64,000 nucleotides of DNA, from NCBI RefSeq assembly GCF_004348445.1, contig NZ_SMKV01000019.1, positions 58,027 to 122,026 on the forward strand. Direction: 5' to 3'. This DNA comes from Saccharopolyspora aridisoli. Its GTDB lineage: Bacteria > Actinomycetota > Actinomycetes > Mycobacteriales > Pseudonocardiaceae. Each line of letters opens with the position of its first letter. Within the stretch, counting starts at the first letter, position 1. The position numbers and the translations under genes are program-made. The notes under the pieces were generated by a model, which was given only the letters and a program-made list of their open reading frames with translations, searched no databases and was not told where the DNA came from. This document shows, piece by piece, positions 27,790 through 36,274 of this stretch.

Positions 27790-28533
27790 ATGACGACTTC
27801 GGCTTACACGCCTCAGCCCGCTCCGGTTCAGCCGCGCAACGGAATGGGAACCGCGGCGCTGGTTCTGGGCATCCTCGGTCTGCTGCTGGCCTGGATCCCG
27901 ATCATCGGGTTCATCGGGTTCATCTTGGGCGCGCTCGCGATCGTCCTCGGAATCATCGGCATCGTGCGGGCCGGCAAGGGGCGTGCGACCAACCTCGTCG
28001 TCGCGGCCATCGGCACCGGCCTCGGGGTCGTCGCGCTCATCCTCAGCACCGTCGTGTTCGGGCTGTTCGCCACGGCGGTCAACGAGCAGATCAACGCTCC
28101 CGGCTCGGTCATCGGGACCGGCATCACGCGAGGCGACCAAGCTGCCCCGACGGTGATCGCGTTCGGTCAGGGCCACACCTGGAGCGGCGGCGAAACAGTG
28201 ACCGTGTCCGTCCCTCGCGAGTTCACCCCGGACAACCCGTTCCTTCAGGCACCTTCGGGCAAGCGGTTCGCCTCGGTGGACGTGACGGTCAGGAACGGCA
28301 CCAGCCAGCCCTACCAGGTGATGATGGCCCAGCTGACCGCGCAGCACTCCGGCCGGGTCGCGCAGGAGAACTTCACCGCCGGGGACCCGCTGCCCAACAC
28401 CGAGATCCCGCCCGGCGGCGAGGTCACGTTCACCAAGGTCTGGGAGGTCGACCAGCAGCCAGGTGAGCTGCAAGTGTCGGTCAAGCCCAACCCCATCGCC
28501 GGTCAGACGGTGTTCTTCAAGGGCCAGTTCTGA
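27790..28533 (+). CDS. Membrane protein with DUF4190-like N-terminus and DUF4352-like extracytoplasmic domain
   Basis: 247 residues. After a Pro/Gln-rich N-terminus (~1-20) there are two or three hydrophobic segments (NGMGTAALVLGILGLLLAWI..., the DUF4190 pattern, then VVAAIGTGLGVVALILSTVVFGLF). The rest (~110-247) is a beta-rich domain with FASVDVTVRNGTSQPYQV and EIPPGGEVTFTKVWEV, typical of DUF4352-like immunoglobulin-fold domains that sit outside the membrane. ATG 27790 is preferred over ATG 27775 because GGAAGAGG precedes it. Function unknown; such proteins are common in Gram-positive cell envelopes. Confidence 0.82.
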   Translation: MTTSAYTPQPAPVQPRNGMGTAALVLGILGLLLAWIPIIGFIGFILGALAIVLGIIGIVRAGKGRATNLVVAAIGTGLGVVALILSTVVFGLFATAVNEQINAPGSVIGTGITRGDQAAPTVIAFGQGHTWSGGETVTVSVPREFTPDNPFLQAPSGKRFASVDVTVRNGTSQPYQVMMAQLTAQHSGRVAQENFTAGDPLPNTEIPPGGEVTFTKVWEVDQQPGELQVSVKPNPIAGQTVFFKGQF

Positions 28534-29023
28534 TCATCGCTGTTGACCACGTGGTGCGTTGAACTTCCAACCCCACCGGCGGAACGGGGTGTTCCAACTG
28601 AGACTTCACCCCTTCCTGATGAGTGGTTCCCTCACGGCGGCGAGGTTTCAGCTGGAACCTTCGTCGCGGGGTGGGGCGGTGTTGGAGTCCTCGGCGAGGC
28701 GGGGTGAAGTCGGTGATGAGGAGGTTGCGCTCGCAGTCCTGGTCGCGAGGTGGGTGGGTTCGACGTCGACGGGCGCGCGGGATCGCGACGAGGCAGGGCC
28801 GTCACCTACCTGGCCTTCCGTGCGCTCCGGCCTGACCCTGGACCAGACCCTCGCCCTGATGCACACCCAGGTCGACTCCGTGACGTCGCGGAGCCGGGAC
28901 TGATGCGGTTCGCCACTGGCGTTCGAGTGTGCTTGATCCAGTTGTCCAGTTGTCGCAGATCTACCCCGGAAGCCTTCACGACCCCCTAGATTCCGGAGGC
29001 GCTGCCAACTTTCGGGAGGACGC
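28534..29023. other. Intergenic region with remnant of a paralogue of the 314-residue gene
   Basis: 490 bases without an intact gene. A frame ending at 28903 carries the same LTLDQTLALMHTQVDSV tail as the gene at 26695, preceded by weaker similarity (cacctacct... in both). The upstream part reads as decayed coding DNA. The stretch 28904-29023 leads into the ribonuclease gene. Confidence 0.5.
28824..28884 (+). repeat. 61-bp exact direct repeat, copy 2 (in a decayed gene remnant)
   Basis: Same 61 bases as 27551-27611, followed by different sequence and a stop (TGA at 28901-28903). Perfect identity beside otherwise diverged flanks suggests recent duplication or gene conversion. Confidence 0.95.
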
Positions 29024-29437
29024 GTGACGCACAACCGGATCAACCCAGTGATCAAGCTGCTCATCGCCGCTTTCGCCGTGCTCGGCTTGCTCGGCGGCGG
29101 CAGTGCCGTGATCGCCCCGACCGCCACGGCCGCGGTCGCGCAGGCCTGCGAGGTCAAGGGGTGCGACGAGGCTCGCAGCTCGAACGAGATATGGGCCTCG
29201 CTGAACTACCCGTCGGAGCGCGGCTGGGTCGACTGGCCGGACGGGCAGTGCAACTTCGCCGGCGGCACCTACAACAACTACGAAGGCCAGCTCCCCGAGG
29301 GCCACGACTACCTCGAATTCGACGTGACGCCGCGCGAGTGCGGCGCCCAGCGCCAGGCCTACCGCCTGGTCCTGGACACGACCACCAACGAGGTGTACTT
29401 CTCCCCCGACCACTACGGCACCTTCCACCTGCTGTGA
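29024..29437 (+). CDS. Secreted guanyl-specific ribonuclease (RNase Sa/barnase superfamily)
   Basis: A 137-residue extracellular RNase that should cleave single-stranded RNA after G. Residues ~8-37 form a signal peptide ending near TATAA. The mature part keeps the microbial RNase layout: YEGQLPEGHDYLEFDV with the general-base candidate Glu98, AQRQAYRLV with Arg110/Arg114, and FSPDHYGTF with His130 as general acid, matching RNase Sa's YYHEYTV, RGTRRI and GDHYATF blocks. Four Cys (42, 47, 76, 106) could form disulfides. GTG 29024 follows GGGAGGA. No barstar-like inhibitor gene is adjacent. Confidence 0.85.
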   Translation: MTHNRINPVIKLLIAAFAVLGLLGGGSAVIAPTATAAVAQACEVKGCDEARSSNEIWASLNYPSERGWVDWPDGQCNFAGGTYNNYEGQLPEGHDYLEFDVTPRECGAQRQAYRLVLDTTTNEVYFSPDHYGTFHLL

Positions 29438-29440
29438 TCG

Positions 29441-29486
29441 GCAGGCCGACCGTCCATCGGGTGAGTCCGGTGGACGGTCGGCCTGC
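29441..29486. terminator. Hairpin terminator of the ribonuclease gene
   Basis: Perfect 16-bp stem (29441-29456 with 29471-29486) starting 3 bases after the ribonuclease stop codon. The ~110 bases after it, up to the convergent transporter, contain no gene. Confidence 0.85.
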
Positions 29487-29599
29487 GTAGAGCACCGACG
29501 ACGTCCGCCGTTGCCTGCCTCGCAGACGACTTCGACCACGCTGCCGTCGAGGTCCAACAGGACGGCGACCTTGGCCTCGTTCGTTCTTCCTCGCTCGGG

Positions 29600-30907
29600 T
29601 CAGGGAGCGAGCAGCTGCGCGAATCCCTGCACGGCAGCCGCGCAGACCAGCAGCGCGACGATGACCAGGACCAGGTTCTCCTTCCAGGTGTTGACGTGCT
29701 CGCCCATGATCCGGCGCTTGTTCAGCATCACGATCAGGCCGATCACGATGATCAGCAGGAACGGGGAGGTCAGCACGTGCGAGATCACCACGAGCACGAC
29801 GAAACCCGGTGCGGCGGGCAGGGACCAGACGATCGCGGCCAAGCCCCACACGACCATCACCTCGTAGAAGCCGTCCTCGCGCGGGTCGTCACCGACCCGC
29901 TCCCTGCGGCCCGGCCGAACCGCGTGCAGGGCTTCGACGCTCATCTTGCTCAACGCGAACAGGGAGCCCGCCACCGTCGTCCACGCCGCGCCCAGCAAGC
30001 CCAGGTAGAACAGGTAGGTGCCGATCGGGCCGATCGCTGTGCCCAGAGCTCCCGCGATGTCGGAGGCCTCGTCGACTCCCTCACCGGTGCTCAGCACCTC
30101 CGCCCCCAGCGCCCAGACGCACACGCCGAGGAACAGCACCACGAACGAACCGAACAGCAGGTCGTACTGCTGGACACGGCGGTAGGCCGGGGTCACCCAG
30201 CCCTTCTCCCGCAGGAACTGCGGGTAGAACAGGTTGGCCATCGAGCCGAGCGTGGCCAGGACCAGGCTCGACGCCACCAGCGACGAGTCGAACAGGCCGC
30301 TCTGCGACGGCAGCTCGAAGGCGAATCCGCGCACCAGTTCGGGCCAGTTGACGCCCACCATGACGACGCCGACGACGAACGCGCCCACCATCACCGCGAG
30401 CACGACCTTGAAGGTGTTCTCCAGGACTCCGTAAGCCCCCCGGAAGGTCACCACGAACACCGAGATCGCGCCGATGACCGACCACCAGAACGGCGGCAGC
30501 CCGCCGAACAGCCCGTGCAGCGCCACGCCCACACCGCTGAAGCTGAAGGCCAGCAGCAGGTGCGTGTAGAGCACGAAGGAGATCAGCATCAGCCACCCGA
30601 AGACCGGGTGCGTTCGGGCGAAACCGCGCACGATGCTGGAATCGTTCTGCACGTTGTAGAGCGGGTACTTCGCGAGGCTGTTGACGAACAGGAAGCGGAA
30701 GACCAATGACAGCGGCAGCACCCACAGCAGCGCGTAGCCGTAGTTGCCGCCGGCCACCGAGTTGTCGATGAGGTCGCCGGTTCCGACCCAGCTGAGCGCG
30801 ATGACGATGCCCGGCCCGAAGGACCGCAGGTACCCCATGAACGATGTCGGTGGTGGCGCGGCGGTTGCGTCGGCGGAGGTGGTGTTGAGCGACCTGGATT
30901 TGACCAC
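29600..30907 (-). CDS. Nramp-like integral membrane transporter without the canonical metal-site motifs
   Basis: 435 residues with about 11 membrane helices in the LeuT-fold order of Nramp proteins. TM1 reads GPGIVIALSWVGTGDLIDN, where Mn/Fe Nramps have DPGN; TM6 reads SMANLFYPQFLREKGW, where they have MPHN. The two metal-coordinating motifs are therefore replaced (GTGD and ANLF), so the substrate may be another cation or a different solute. GTG 30907 is preceded by AAGGAG at 7 bases. It is divergent from the MFS gene, sharing a ~400-base region (30908-31304) in which I see no metal-regulator box or gene. Confidence 0.8.
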   Translation of the reverse strand: MVKSRSLNTTSADATAAPPPTSFMGYLRSFGPGIVIALSWVGTGDLIDNSVAGGNYGYALLWVLPLSLVFRFLFVNSLAKYPLYNVQNDSSIVRGFARTHPVFGWLMLISFVLYTHLLLAFSFSGVGVALHGLFGGLPPFWWSVIGAISVFVVTFRGAYGVLENTFKVVLAVMVGAFVVGVVMVGVNWPELVRGFAFELPSQSGLFDSSLVASSLVLATLGSMANLFYPQFLREKGWVTPAYRRVQQYDLLFGSFVVLFLGVCVWALGAEVLSTGEGVDEASDIAGALGTAIGPIGTYLFYLGLLGAAWTTVAGSLFALSKMSVEALHAVRPGRRERVGDDPREDGFYEVMVVWGLAAIVWSLPAAPGFVVLVVISHVLTSPFLLIIVIGLIVMLNKRRIMGEHVNTWKENLVLVIVALLVCAAAVQGFAQLLAP

Positions 30908-31304
30908 GAGAGGCTCCTTCGCCCTTGCCAGCCCGCGACGCGCCTCGTCAGGCGTGCATCGGAGTCCGTCGGCTCGGAGGCTTCGACCGCGCCTCCACCG
31001 GCTGGCGAATGTCGTAGTGCCCTGAATCACCCGGCATGAGCGAATTGACGCTAAATGCCCGGACAATGCATGTCCAACATCCATTCGGCATTCACCGATA
31101 CCCAGATAGCATCGGAGCTGCCGACGGAGCGACATGGCGTTGTCATCGAACAGTCTTGCTCCGAACCGTCCTCGATCGTCGTCCCTCATGCCCTGACAGT
31201 TCGATCCCAGAACTGCGCGCTTCCCAGAAACTGCGCGAACCCGGGGAAATCGGGGAACTTCGCGGCGCCCGGAATATTTCCGAATCCGGGTACCTTGTGG
31301 AGTC

Positions 31305-32762
31305 GTGCCCGCTTCGTCTTCCGGTGTTGGGCTGCGCTCCGAGCGCGGCCCGATCCTGCTCGCGCTGATGTTGTCCACGGCCCTGGTGGCGCTGGACGCG
31401 ACGATCATCGCCACCGCGTCGTCCACGATCGCCCGCGATCTCGGCAGCTTCGCTCAGGTCCCGTGGTTGTTCTCCGCCTACCTGCTCGCGCAGGCGGTGA
31501 GCACGCCGCTGTTCGGCAGGCTCGCCGACGTGCTCGGCCGCAAGCGCCTGATGCTCGCGGGAGTCGGGTTCTTCCTGGTCGGGTCGGTGCTGTGCGGTGC
31601 GGCCTGGTCGATGCCCGCGCTGATCGTCGGGCGGGTGCTGCAGGGGCTGGGCGCGGGCGCGGTGATGCCCGTCTCGCTGACGATCGCCGCCGACATCTAC
31701 ACGCTCGAGGAGCGGGCGAAGACGCAGGGATACCTGGCCTCGGTGTGGGCGATCTCGTCGGTCGTCGGCCCGACGCTGGGCGGTGTGTTCAGCGAGTTCA
31801 TCAGCTGGCGCTGGATCTTCTGGATCAACCTGCCGCTGTGCTTCGCGGCCGCGGCGATGCTGGTGCTCAAGTACCACGAGTCCGCGCGTGGAGGCGACCG
31901 CGAGCCGATCGACCACCTCGGAGCCGCGCTGCTCACCGGCGGCAGCACGCTCGTGCTGCTCGGCCTGCTCGAAGGCGGCACCAGCTGGGCGTGGATGTCG
32001 GTGCCGTCGGTGCTGATCTTCGTGACGGCAGTGCTGCTGCTCGCGGCGTTCGCCGCGCACGCGCTGCGCTCGGCGCACCCGATCCTGGACCTGCGACTGC
32101 TGCGCCGCCGCGTGATCGGCGTTCCCACGGCCGTCGCGCTGCTGGTGGGCGTGATCGTGCTGGGCCTGTCCACCTACGTGCCGATCTACGCCCAAGGCGT
32201 GCTCGGCGTCGGGCCGCTGATCGCCGGCTTCGCCCTGGCTGCCATGACCGTCGGCTGGCCGCTGGCCGCCACCAACGCCGGGCGCGTGTACCTCAACCTC
32301 GGGTTCCGCTACACGTCGATGATCGGTTCGGCCCTCGTGCTCGTGGGCACCGGCTTGACGCTGCTGCTGGGCGAGAACTCGACCGTGTTCATGATCGGGG
32401 CCTTCACGTTCGTGGTCGGCCTGGGCATGGGCCTGACCGCTGTGCCGACGCTCATCGCATCGCAGTCTGCTGCCGCGTTCACCGAGCGCGGCGCCGTCAC
32501 CGGCGTCAACATGTTCGCCCGCTCGCTGGGCTCGGCGGTGGGCGTGGCGGTCTGCGGAGCCATCGTCAACGCCCGCACCACCGTCGGCCCCGACGGCACC
32601 CCAGCAGGACCAGGCCTGATGGCAGCGGTGCACGTCGTCTTCGGCCTGCTGTTCCTCATCGCCGCAGCTCTCGTGGTCCTGGCGTTCCTCATGCCCGCCG
32701 ACCACCCGAAGCGCCACACCGCGCAGGTCGAACACCCCGACGAAGCCGCCACGACGGTCTGA
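31305..32762 (+). CDS. MFS multidrug efflux transporter, DHA2 (14-TMS) family
   Basis: A 485-residue proton-driven exporter. ALDATIIATASSTIARDLG in TM1 is motif D1, FGRLADVLGRKRLMLAG between TM2 and TM3 is motif A, and IVGRVLQGLGAGAVMPVSLTIAADIY is motif B, followed by VVGPTLGGVFSEFISWRWIFWINLP (motif C). About 14 hydrophobic segments follow and the C-terminus is charged. GTG 31305 has only a weak Shine-Dalgarno (GGAG close by). It abuts the TPR pseudogene, which may be the remains of a local regulator. Substrate unknown. Confidence 0.9.
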   Translation: MPASSSGVGLRSERGPILLALMLSTALVALDATIIATASSTIARDLGSFAQVPWLFSAYLLAQAVSTPLFGRLADVLGRKRLMLAGVGFFLVGSVLCGAAWSMPALIVGRVLQGLGAGAVMPVSLTIAADIYTLEERAKTQGYLASVWAISSVVGPTLGGVFSEFISWRWIFWINLPLCFAAAAMLVLKYHESARGGDREPIDHLGAALLTGGSTLVLLGLLEGGTSWAWMSVPSVLIFVTAVLLLAAFAAHALRSAHPILDLRLLRRRVIGVPTAVALLVGVIVLGLSTYVPIYAQGVLGVGPLIAGFALAAMTVGWPLAATNAGRVYLNLGFRYTSMIGSALVLVGTGLTLLLGENSTVFMIGAFTFVVGLGMGLTAVPTLIASQSAAAFTERGAVTGVNMFARSLGSAVGVAVCGAIVNARTTVGPDGTPAGPGLMAAVHVVFGLLFLIAAALVVLAFLMPADHPKRHTAQVEHPDEAATTV

Positions 32763-32766
32763 CCCG

Positions 32767-33480
32767 TCAGAGCATCCGCACGACCGAGTCCAGGCGGTCT
32801 TCGGTCCTGGACGAGGGCATGGTCGCCGCGTGGCGCTGCGCCCGCTCCACGACGTCGCGCGCGGCGTCCAGGTCACCGGTCCTCGCATGGGATTCGGCCA
32901 GCCACGTCAGGTACAGCGCCACTTCCCTGGCGTGCTCGGCCGGGTAGGTCGCGACGGCGTTGGCCAGGGCTCGGCGTCGGCGGGACGGCTCGGTTTCGAT
33001 CACGCACCGCCCGGCCATGACGTCGATCTCCGCCTGGTTGAGCCAGTGGACCCACTCCGGCTCGGACCCGGCACCGCCTCGGCGGTCGTACGAGTCGTTC
33101 ACGGCGTCCAACGCGCGCCAGGTGCCCTCGGCGTCTCCGCCTTCGCCGAGGCCCACGCCAGGCGCTCCAGCAGGAGCGCGCGCACCACCGTCGACGCACC
33201 CTCGGCGCCTCGAACCGCCGTCCGCGCCAAAAGCGCGGCGTCACGCCGTTTCCCGACATTGGCGAGTTGATAGCTCAAGCTGGACAACAGCTGCGCACCC
33301 AGCACGCGATCGCCCGCCGCCTCGGAGGCATCCGCGCCCGACAGGTAGAACCGCTGCGCGTCGGCACAACGGCCCGCGTCACTGGCGACCCACCCCGCGA
33401 GCTGCGCGAGTTCCCCGAAGGCCGAGAACAGCCGCCGCCCCACCTGCTCGCGAACTCGCCGAGCCCACCAGCGCCTCGAA
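32767..33480 (-). pseudogene. Frameshifted C-terminal half of a TPR-containing transcriptional regulator
   Basis: Two overlapping minus-strand frames make one TPR-like protein: LFSAFGELAQLAGWVASDAG...AQRFYLSGADASEAAGDR...LLLERLAWASAKAE, then GDAEGTWRALDAVNDSYDRRGG...AEIDVMAGRC...VALYLTWLAESHARTGDLDAA. The junction near 33135-33150 fits loss of one G in a GCGG(G)AGAC stretch. The pattern is that of the C-terminal part of actinobacterial XRE-type regulators; the helix-turn-helix end is missing. The ~310 bases upstream (33481-33793) hold only a short plus-strand tail (KIGGKFTATAATFSEAVFEL) of unknown origin. Confidence 0.65.
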
Positions 33481-33793
33481 AGGTTGGCGCGACGAGACCA
33501 GCCGTGCCTACGACGGGCCGATCGTGCTCTGCTGCCTTCCCCCACGAGGTGGTACTGCCGACCAGCATGCGCACGAGGGACGTCGCGCTCGGTACTCGTG
33601 CTCGACAACGATTTCGAGCACACGAAAATCGGTGGGAAGTTCACGGCGACCGCTGCTACTTTCTCGGAGGCCGTGTTCGAGTTGAGGAGGTGGTACCCGT
33701 GGACGTTGTGACGTGGGTGCTCCTCTTCGGGGTCACGGTCGGGCGATAGGTCGTCCGGGAGCGCCGTTGGTGAGCTCTTCGAAAGGCACGACC

Positions 33794-34525
33794 ATGCGCT
33801 TCACTTCTGATCAGCGCCTCGACGACGGTGTCGTCGAGCGCGGTTTCACCCTCGGCGAGATTCCCGGCATCCTGTGGACGCCTGAATCCGGGTCCGGACC
33901 GTTGATCCTGATGGGCCACCCCGGTGGGGTGGACGGCATGTCCCCGCGACTGGCAAGCCGGGCGCGGCTCTCCGTGGGCCAGGGCTTCACCGCGGCGACC
34001 ATCGAGCTGCCCGGGAGCGGTGACCGGCCGCGTTCCGCTGAGGCCGACGAGGCGCGCGCCGAGCTGCGTCGGGCGTTGGCGGCCGGCGAGCCCGTGGACG
34101 AGATCGTCGAGCGGCTCGTCTCACCACTCGTCGACCAGGCGGTTCCTGAGTGGCAGGCTGCCCTGGACGCTCTCCTCTCGCTGCCCGAGGTCGACGGGCC
34201 GGTCGGGTATTCAGGTGGGGTCATCGCCATCGGGATCCGGTTGGCGGTGGTCGAGCCGCGCATCGCGGCAGCAGTGCTCTTCGCCGGGAGTTTCGTGCCC
34301 CGCAGCATGTTCGACGAGGCTCGGCGGGTCGCGATCCCGCTGCACGTCCTGCTGCAGTGGGATGACGAGGGCAACGACCGGGAGCAGTCGCTGGAACTGT
34401 TCGACGCCTTCGGTTCCGAGGAGAAGTCGCTGCACGCCAACATGGGCGGGCACACCGGTGTCCCACCGTGGGAGGGCGATTCCGCCAACCGCTTCTTCGC
34501 CCGGCACCTGAGGAGAACCGCCTGA
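33794..34525 (+). CDS. Alpha/beta hydrolase (dienelactone hydrolase-like)
   Basis: 243 residues, cytoplasmic. LILMGHPGGVDG carries the oxyanion-hole region, GYSGG provides the nucleophile elbow (Ser near residue 141), and GGHTGVP near 219-225 the catalytic His. A helical insertion lies between ~90 and 130. The order and spacing fit small alpha/beta hydrolases of the dienelactone hydrolase type. ATG 33794 follows GAAAGG. Substrate is unknown, and no neighbour gives a clear hint; the MOSC gene follows 91 bases later on the same strand. Confidence 0.8.
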   Translation: MRFTSDQRLDDGVVERGFTLGEIPGILWTPESGSGPLILMGHPGGVDGMSPRLASRARLSVGQGFTAATIELPGSGDRPRSAEADEARAELRRALAAGEPVDEIVERLVSPLVDQAVPEWQAALDALLSLPEVDGPVGYSGGVIAIGIRLAVVEPRIAAAVLFAGSFVPRSMFDEARRVAIPLHVLLQWDDEGNDREQSLELFDAFGSEEKSLHANMGGHTGVPPWEGDSANRFFARHLRRTA

Positions 34526-34616
34526 GCCGCCCGAGGAGGCGGGCTGAACCTCCCGCACTCGCTCCTCGCACGAAAATGAGTCGCTTCCGAGGTCGGCCCG
34601 GCCGTACGGTCGGGGC

Positions 34617-35234
34617 ATGGAGGTGCTGTCCGTCAACGTCGGCCGACCTCGGCCCAACCCTTGGAAGAAGGTCAGCACCACCGGCATCGACAAGCGGCCT
34701 GTCACCGGCCCGGTGGTTGTCCGCGCACCCGGCCCCAAGGGCACCGGTGCGGTTGGGCTCGCGGGGGATCGGGCGTACGACGTCAAGCACCACGGAGGAC
34801 CCGACCAGGCCGTCTACGCCTACGCCCGTGAAGACCTGGACGAGTGGCAGGCCGAGCTCAGAAGCCCGGTCCCCCACGGGGCTTTCGGCGAGAACCTGAC
34901 CACCTGCGGTCTCGACGTGAACGGCGCCCTCATCGGTGAGCGCTGGCGCATCGGCCGGGAGGTCGTCCTGGAGGTGTCCTGCCCTCGGATCCCCTGTGCG
35001 ACGTTCCAGGGCTGGATGGGGCGTGGCGGCTGGATCGAGCAGTTCATGAGGGCGGCGAAGCCCGGAGCGTATCTGCGCGTGATCGAGCCGGGATACGTCC
35101 GGCCCGGCGACTCCGTGGAGATCGTTCACCGTCCCGACCGCAGCGCTACGATCGCCCTCGCGTTCCGCGCGATGACGCTCGAACCTGCTTTGCTGCCGTC
35201 GATTCCACGTTCGGCTCGCGAAGCACTCGACTGA
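34617..35234 (+). CDS. MOSC-domain protein (YiiM-like)
   Basis: 205 residues, covering one MOSC domain almost end to end. DRAYDVKHHGGPDQAVYAY and GAFGENLTTCGLDV are family blocks, and the conserved Cys is in VSCPRIPCATF (about residue 125). MOSC proteins handle molybdenum-cofactor-bound sulfur; YiiM-like members reduce N-hydroxylated bases and similar compounds using Moco. No molybdopterin gene is nearby. ATG 34617 gives the usual length. Confidence 0.88.
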   Translation: MEVLSVNVGRPRPNPWKKVSTTGIDKRPVTGPVVVRAPGPKGTGAVGLAGDRAYDVKHHGGPDQAVYAYAREDLDEWQAELRSPVPHGAFGENLTTCGLDVNGALIGERWRIGREVVLEVSCPRIPCATFQGWMGRGGWIEQFMRAAKPGAYLRVIEPGYVRPGDSVEIVHRPDRSATIALAFRAMTLEPALLPSIPRSAREALD

Positions 35235-35242
35235 TCACCCAA

Positions 35243-36274
35243 CTACGCCAGGCCGAGGTCCTTGACGGCTTGCCAGGCCAGTTCGGCTTGGCGTTGTTCG
35301 GTGTCCGCCCGGGCGGTGGCGTCGTAGCCGTCGTCGCCCATGTGGCCGGCTTGGTAGCGGGCTCGGACTCCTGCCGTGATGCAGCAGGAGCGCCAGCGCT
35401 GGAAGGCGACGTGGAACGGCAGGTCGGAGAGGTCGCGGCGGGTCAGCTCGGCGTAACGGGCGATGAGGTCTTCGCGGGTCGGGAAACCGCCCTCCGCCGT
35501 GGGGCCGGGGGTGACGGCCGGGAGGTCGTCGCCGGGTTCTTCCCAGGTGGCGATGAGCCAGCCGAGGTCGGCCAGCGGTTCGCCCAGGGTGGCCAGCTCC
35601 CAGTCGAAGACCGCGAGGACCTCGCCGTCGAGGCCGTAGGAGAGGTTCCCGGGACGGAAGTCGCCGTGCACGATGCCGGTGGTCTGCTCGGGCACGTTCG
35701 CGACGAGCACGTCGTGCACCTGGTCCAGCAGCGCCAGGTCCGGGGCGCCTGAGACGTGGACCTGCTTCTGCCAGCGCCGCAGCTGACGTTGCAGGTAGCC
35801 GTCGCGGCGGGCCACGTCGCCGAGCCCGGCGGCGTCCGGGTCGAGGTTGTGCAGCGCTGCCATGCACTCCACGGTCGCCATCCCCGCCCGGTGCCGAACG
35901 GGGAGCGGCATCGGGGCCACCGAGGAGCGGTCGGCGAGCACGATGCCGTCGACGAAGTCCATCACGTAGAACGCGGCCCCGGTGACCTCGGTGTCCTCGC
36001 AGTACCCGAGCGGTGCCGGGACGGGGACGCCCGTCCCGTGCAGCGCGGAGATGAACCGCCACTCGCGGCTCATGTCGTGGGCGGTGCTCAGCACTCCCCC
36101 GGTCGGCGGCCTGCGCAGGGCGTGCACCACACCGTCGGCGTCGGCGACCCGGTAGGTGAGGTTCGACCTCCCGCCCGAGACCAGCGAGAACTCCACCGGT
36201 GCGGGCACGCCGTGCTCGGCCAGCCAGCGGGTGACCGCGTCGCGTTCAATGCCTGGCAGCTCCACCGCGCTCAC
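35243..36274 (-). CDS. APH-fold kinase (phosphotransferase family), likely acyl-CoA-linked, kinase 1
   Basis: 343 residues. The protein-kinase-like fold shows a nucleotide loop region (SLVSGGRSNLTYRV, 30-43), catalytic HGDFRPGN (203-210) and metal-binding DWE (224-226, AVFDWELATLGEPLADLGWL). These blocks closely resemble the kinase domain of ACAD10/ACAD11 and LvaA, which phosphorylate the hydroxyl of 4-hydroxyacyl-CoA. Classical aminoglycoside resistance is less likely, given the acyl-CoA gene context. The GTG start overlaps the FadD stop as GTGA. It is the last gene of a five-gene operon that also holds a second kinase of the same type. Confidence 0.85.
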   Translation of the reverse strand: MSAVELPGIERDAVTRWLAEHGVPAPVEFSLVSGGRSNLTYRVADADGVVHALRRPPTGGVLSTAHDMSREWRFISALHGTGVPVPAPLGYCEDTEVTGAAFYVMDFVDGIVLADRSSVAPMPLPVRHRAGMATVECMAALHNLDPDAAGLGDVARRDGYLQRQLRRWQKQVHVSGAPDLALLDQVHDVLVANVPEQTTGIVHGDFRPGNLSYGLDGEVLAVFDWELATLGEPLADLGWLIATWEEPGDDLPAVTPGPTAEGGFPTREDLIARYAELTRRDLSDLPFHVAFQRWRSCCITAGVRARYQAGHMGDDGYDATARADTEQRQAELAWQAVKDLGLA

